Source of the DNA: Gemmatimonadota bacterium
Lineage (GTDB): Bacteria > Gemmatimonadota > Gemmatimonadetes > Longimicrobiales > Longimicrobiaceae
NCBI GenBank assembly: GCA_019348265.1
Contig: JAHWJV010000246.1
Coordinates: 1-5,716 of the forward strand
Length of the DNA stretch: 5,716 nt
Direction: 5' to 3'
The translations under genes and the position numbers were made by a program. The notes below the pieces were generated by a model. It was not told where the DNA came from, ran no database searches, and was given only the letters and a program-made list of their open reading frames with translations. Shown here one piece after another: positions 5,319 through 5,716 of this stretch; within the stretch, counting starts at the first letter, position 1; each line of letters starts with the position of its first letter.

Positions 5319-5567
5319 GGCCCTCACCCGGCGCGCTTAGACGCGCCACCCTCCCCCATGAATGGGGGAGGGGGTTCAGATCCAGCCGCCGCTGGTATCT
5401 CGAGCGCAGGCGAGAGCGTGCGCACTGATTCTTGGAGATAGACGCCAGCGCTCCGTTGGATCATTTGTCGTTGACAAGGGCGTACTGACACTGCTCCGGA
5501 GCGGAACTCCCTCCCCTCCCCCATTCATGGGGGAGGGTGGCGCGCCTAAGCGCGCCGGGTGAGGGCC
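5319..5567. repeat. 55-bp inverted repeat pair, REP/BIME-like
   Basis: The left arm (5319-5373) and right arm (5513-5567) are reverse complements over 55 bp with one mismatch (A5341 against C5545). They enclose a 139-bp spacer. Each arm is built from two smaller palindromes: GGCGCG-CTTAGA-CGCGCC (6-bp stem, 6-nt loop; CCTAAG loop in the right arm) and CCCTCCCCCAT-GA-ATGGGGGAGGG (11-bp arms, 2-nt centre). This nested structure in inverted orientation resembles the clustered REP elements that RAYT transposases mobilise, or a small non-autonomous element with terminal inverted repeats. No transposase is encoded inside. The spacer carries a 10-bp palindrome, GCTCCGGAGC (5493-5502), and nothing else that I recognise. 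Confidence 0.75.
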
Positions 5568-5605
5568 CGCGCGAGGCTGCCCCTCTTGGGAGCTCCCCAG
5601 GTCAG

Positions 5606-5654
5606 TAGCCGGTACCCGATAGCCGGTACCTGATAGCCGATAGCCGATAGCCCT
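5606..5654. repeat. TAGCCGA-type short tandem repeat
   Basis: Two 14-mers, TAGCCGGTACCCGA (5606-5619) and TAGCCGGTACCTGA (5620-5633), are followed by two 7-mers TAGCCGA (5634-5647) and a partial third, TAGCCCT (5648-5654). The 14-mers look like the 7-mer with an inserted GGTACC-type core. The array runs to the base before the CATG of the next start codon, so it replaces any ribosome binding site there. Confidence 0.7.
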
Positions 5655-5655
5655 C

Positions 5656-5716
5656 ATGCCATCCACCTACATCGAGCTGCGCGCCCGCAGCGCTTTCTCC
5701 TTCGGGGATGGAACCA
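5656..5716 (+). CDS. dnaE2: Probable error-prone DNA polymerase DnaE2, N-terminal fragment
   Basis: Only the first 20 codons are inside the window: MPSTYIELRARSAFSFGDGT, cut by the right edge. The pattern Y.EL..RSAFSF.DG resembles the start of DnaE2-type (ImuC) alpha subunits of DNA polymerase III, whose N-terminal PHP domain begins with a strand of the form ELH..S.FSFL.GAS. DnaE2 carries out translesion synthesis, usually with ImuA and ImuB under SOS control; neither they nor a LexA-like site is seen upstream. Arg replaces the usual first PHP histidine (ELR rather than ELH), which many DnaE2 lineages tolerate. It could instead be another PHP-domain protein. No Shine-Dalgarno precedes the ATG; a tandem repeat abuts it. 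Confidence 0.6.
   Translation, partial: MPSTYIELRARSAFSFGDGT

Larger units (their letters stand above)
5063..5655. other. Divergent intergenic region rich in palindromes and repeats
   Basis: These 593 bases separate the leftward operon from a rightward gene cut by the window edge. Open frames exist but overlap strong inverted repeats and have no recognisable product, so I treat the region as non-coding. It contains three palindromes between 5172 and 5254, a 55-bp inverted repeat pair, and a short tandem repeat up to the next start codon; each is listed separately. A tandem CCGTGCGG pair lies at 5100-5115. No convincing promoter was found in either direction, although both flanking genes should start here. 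Confidence 0.6.

Noticed and set aside
5471..5499. TTGACA as a -35 box for the rightward gene
   Set aside because: At 17 nt spacing the -10 position is CTCCGG, with no TATAAT-like hexamer at 16-18 nt, so no promoter can be supported.
5362..5562. Open frames across the inverted repeat region on both strands
   Set aside because: They translate the repeat arms (both ends read MGEGG-like and KRAG strings), which is what an inverted repeat produces rather than a gene.

Overview
The window looks like the end of an assembled contig from a GC-rich bacterium. The first 13 bases match the 3' end of the Illumina TruSeq adapter, so the left edge is a library or assembly boundary. Gemmatimonadota is my best guess for the organism. 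That rests on the high GC, the weak or absent Shine-Dalgarno sequences, the GTG starts, a cytosolic M61-PDZ peptidase, a stand-alone proline dehydrogenase, a split YeeE/YedE pair, and the style of intergenic repeats. It is an inference; there is no rRNA or marker gene to confirm it.

Layout. Almost all recognisable genes lie on the minus strand and read right to left: a 125-aa protein of unknown function (5062-4685), proline dehydrogenase (4654-3623), an M61 glycyl aminopeptidase with a PDZ domain (3612-1804), a two-gene YeeE/YedE sulfur-compound transporter (1776-1213 and 1208-720), a headless hicA toxin remnant (721-623), the hicB antitoxin (623-300), and the 5' half of a tRNA-Pro(GGG) with its own sigma70-type promoter (promoter 291-263, tRNA 227-189). 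Gaps between the first five genes are 30, 10, 27 and 4 nt, so they could be one transcript. Proline oxidation and peptide trimming fit together as amino-acid salvage; the transporter pair looks like a separate function in the same run.

The left 300 bases are the accessory part. The tRNA-Pro matches a canonical gene from the acceptor stem through the anticodon loop, then stops matching at about position 188. Beyond that point are a 12-bp tandem repeat, a perfect 10-bp hairpin and no recognisable gene. This could be the footprint of an integrative element at the anticodon loop or a chimeric assembly join next to the adapter. The hicA remnant abutting the transporter stop codon and the orphan hicB suggest past rearrangement here.

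The right 650 bases form a divergent intergenic region of about 590 nt. It has three consecutive palindromes, a near-perfect 55-bp inverted repeat pair built from two smaller palindromes each, and a short TAGCCGA-type tandem repeat. These end at the start of a plus-strand gene cut by the window edge, whose first 20 residues resemble the N-terminal PHP region of error-prone DNA polymerase DnaE2.
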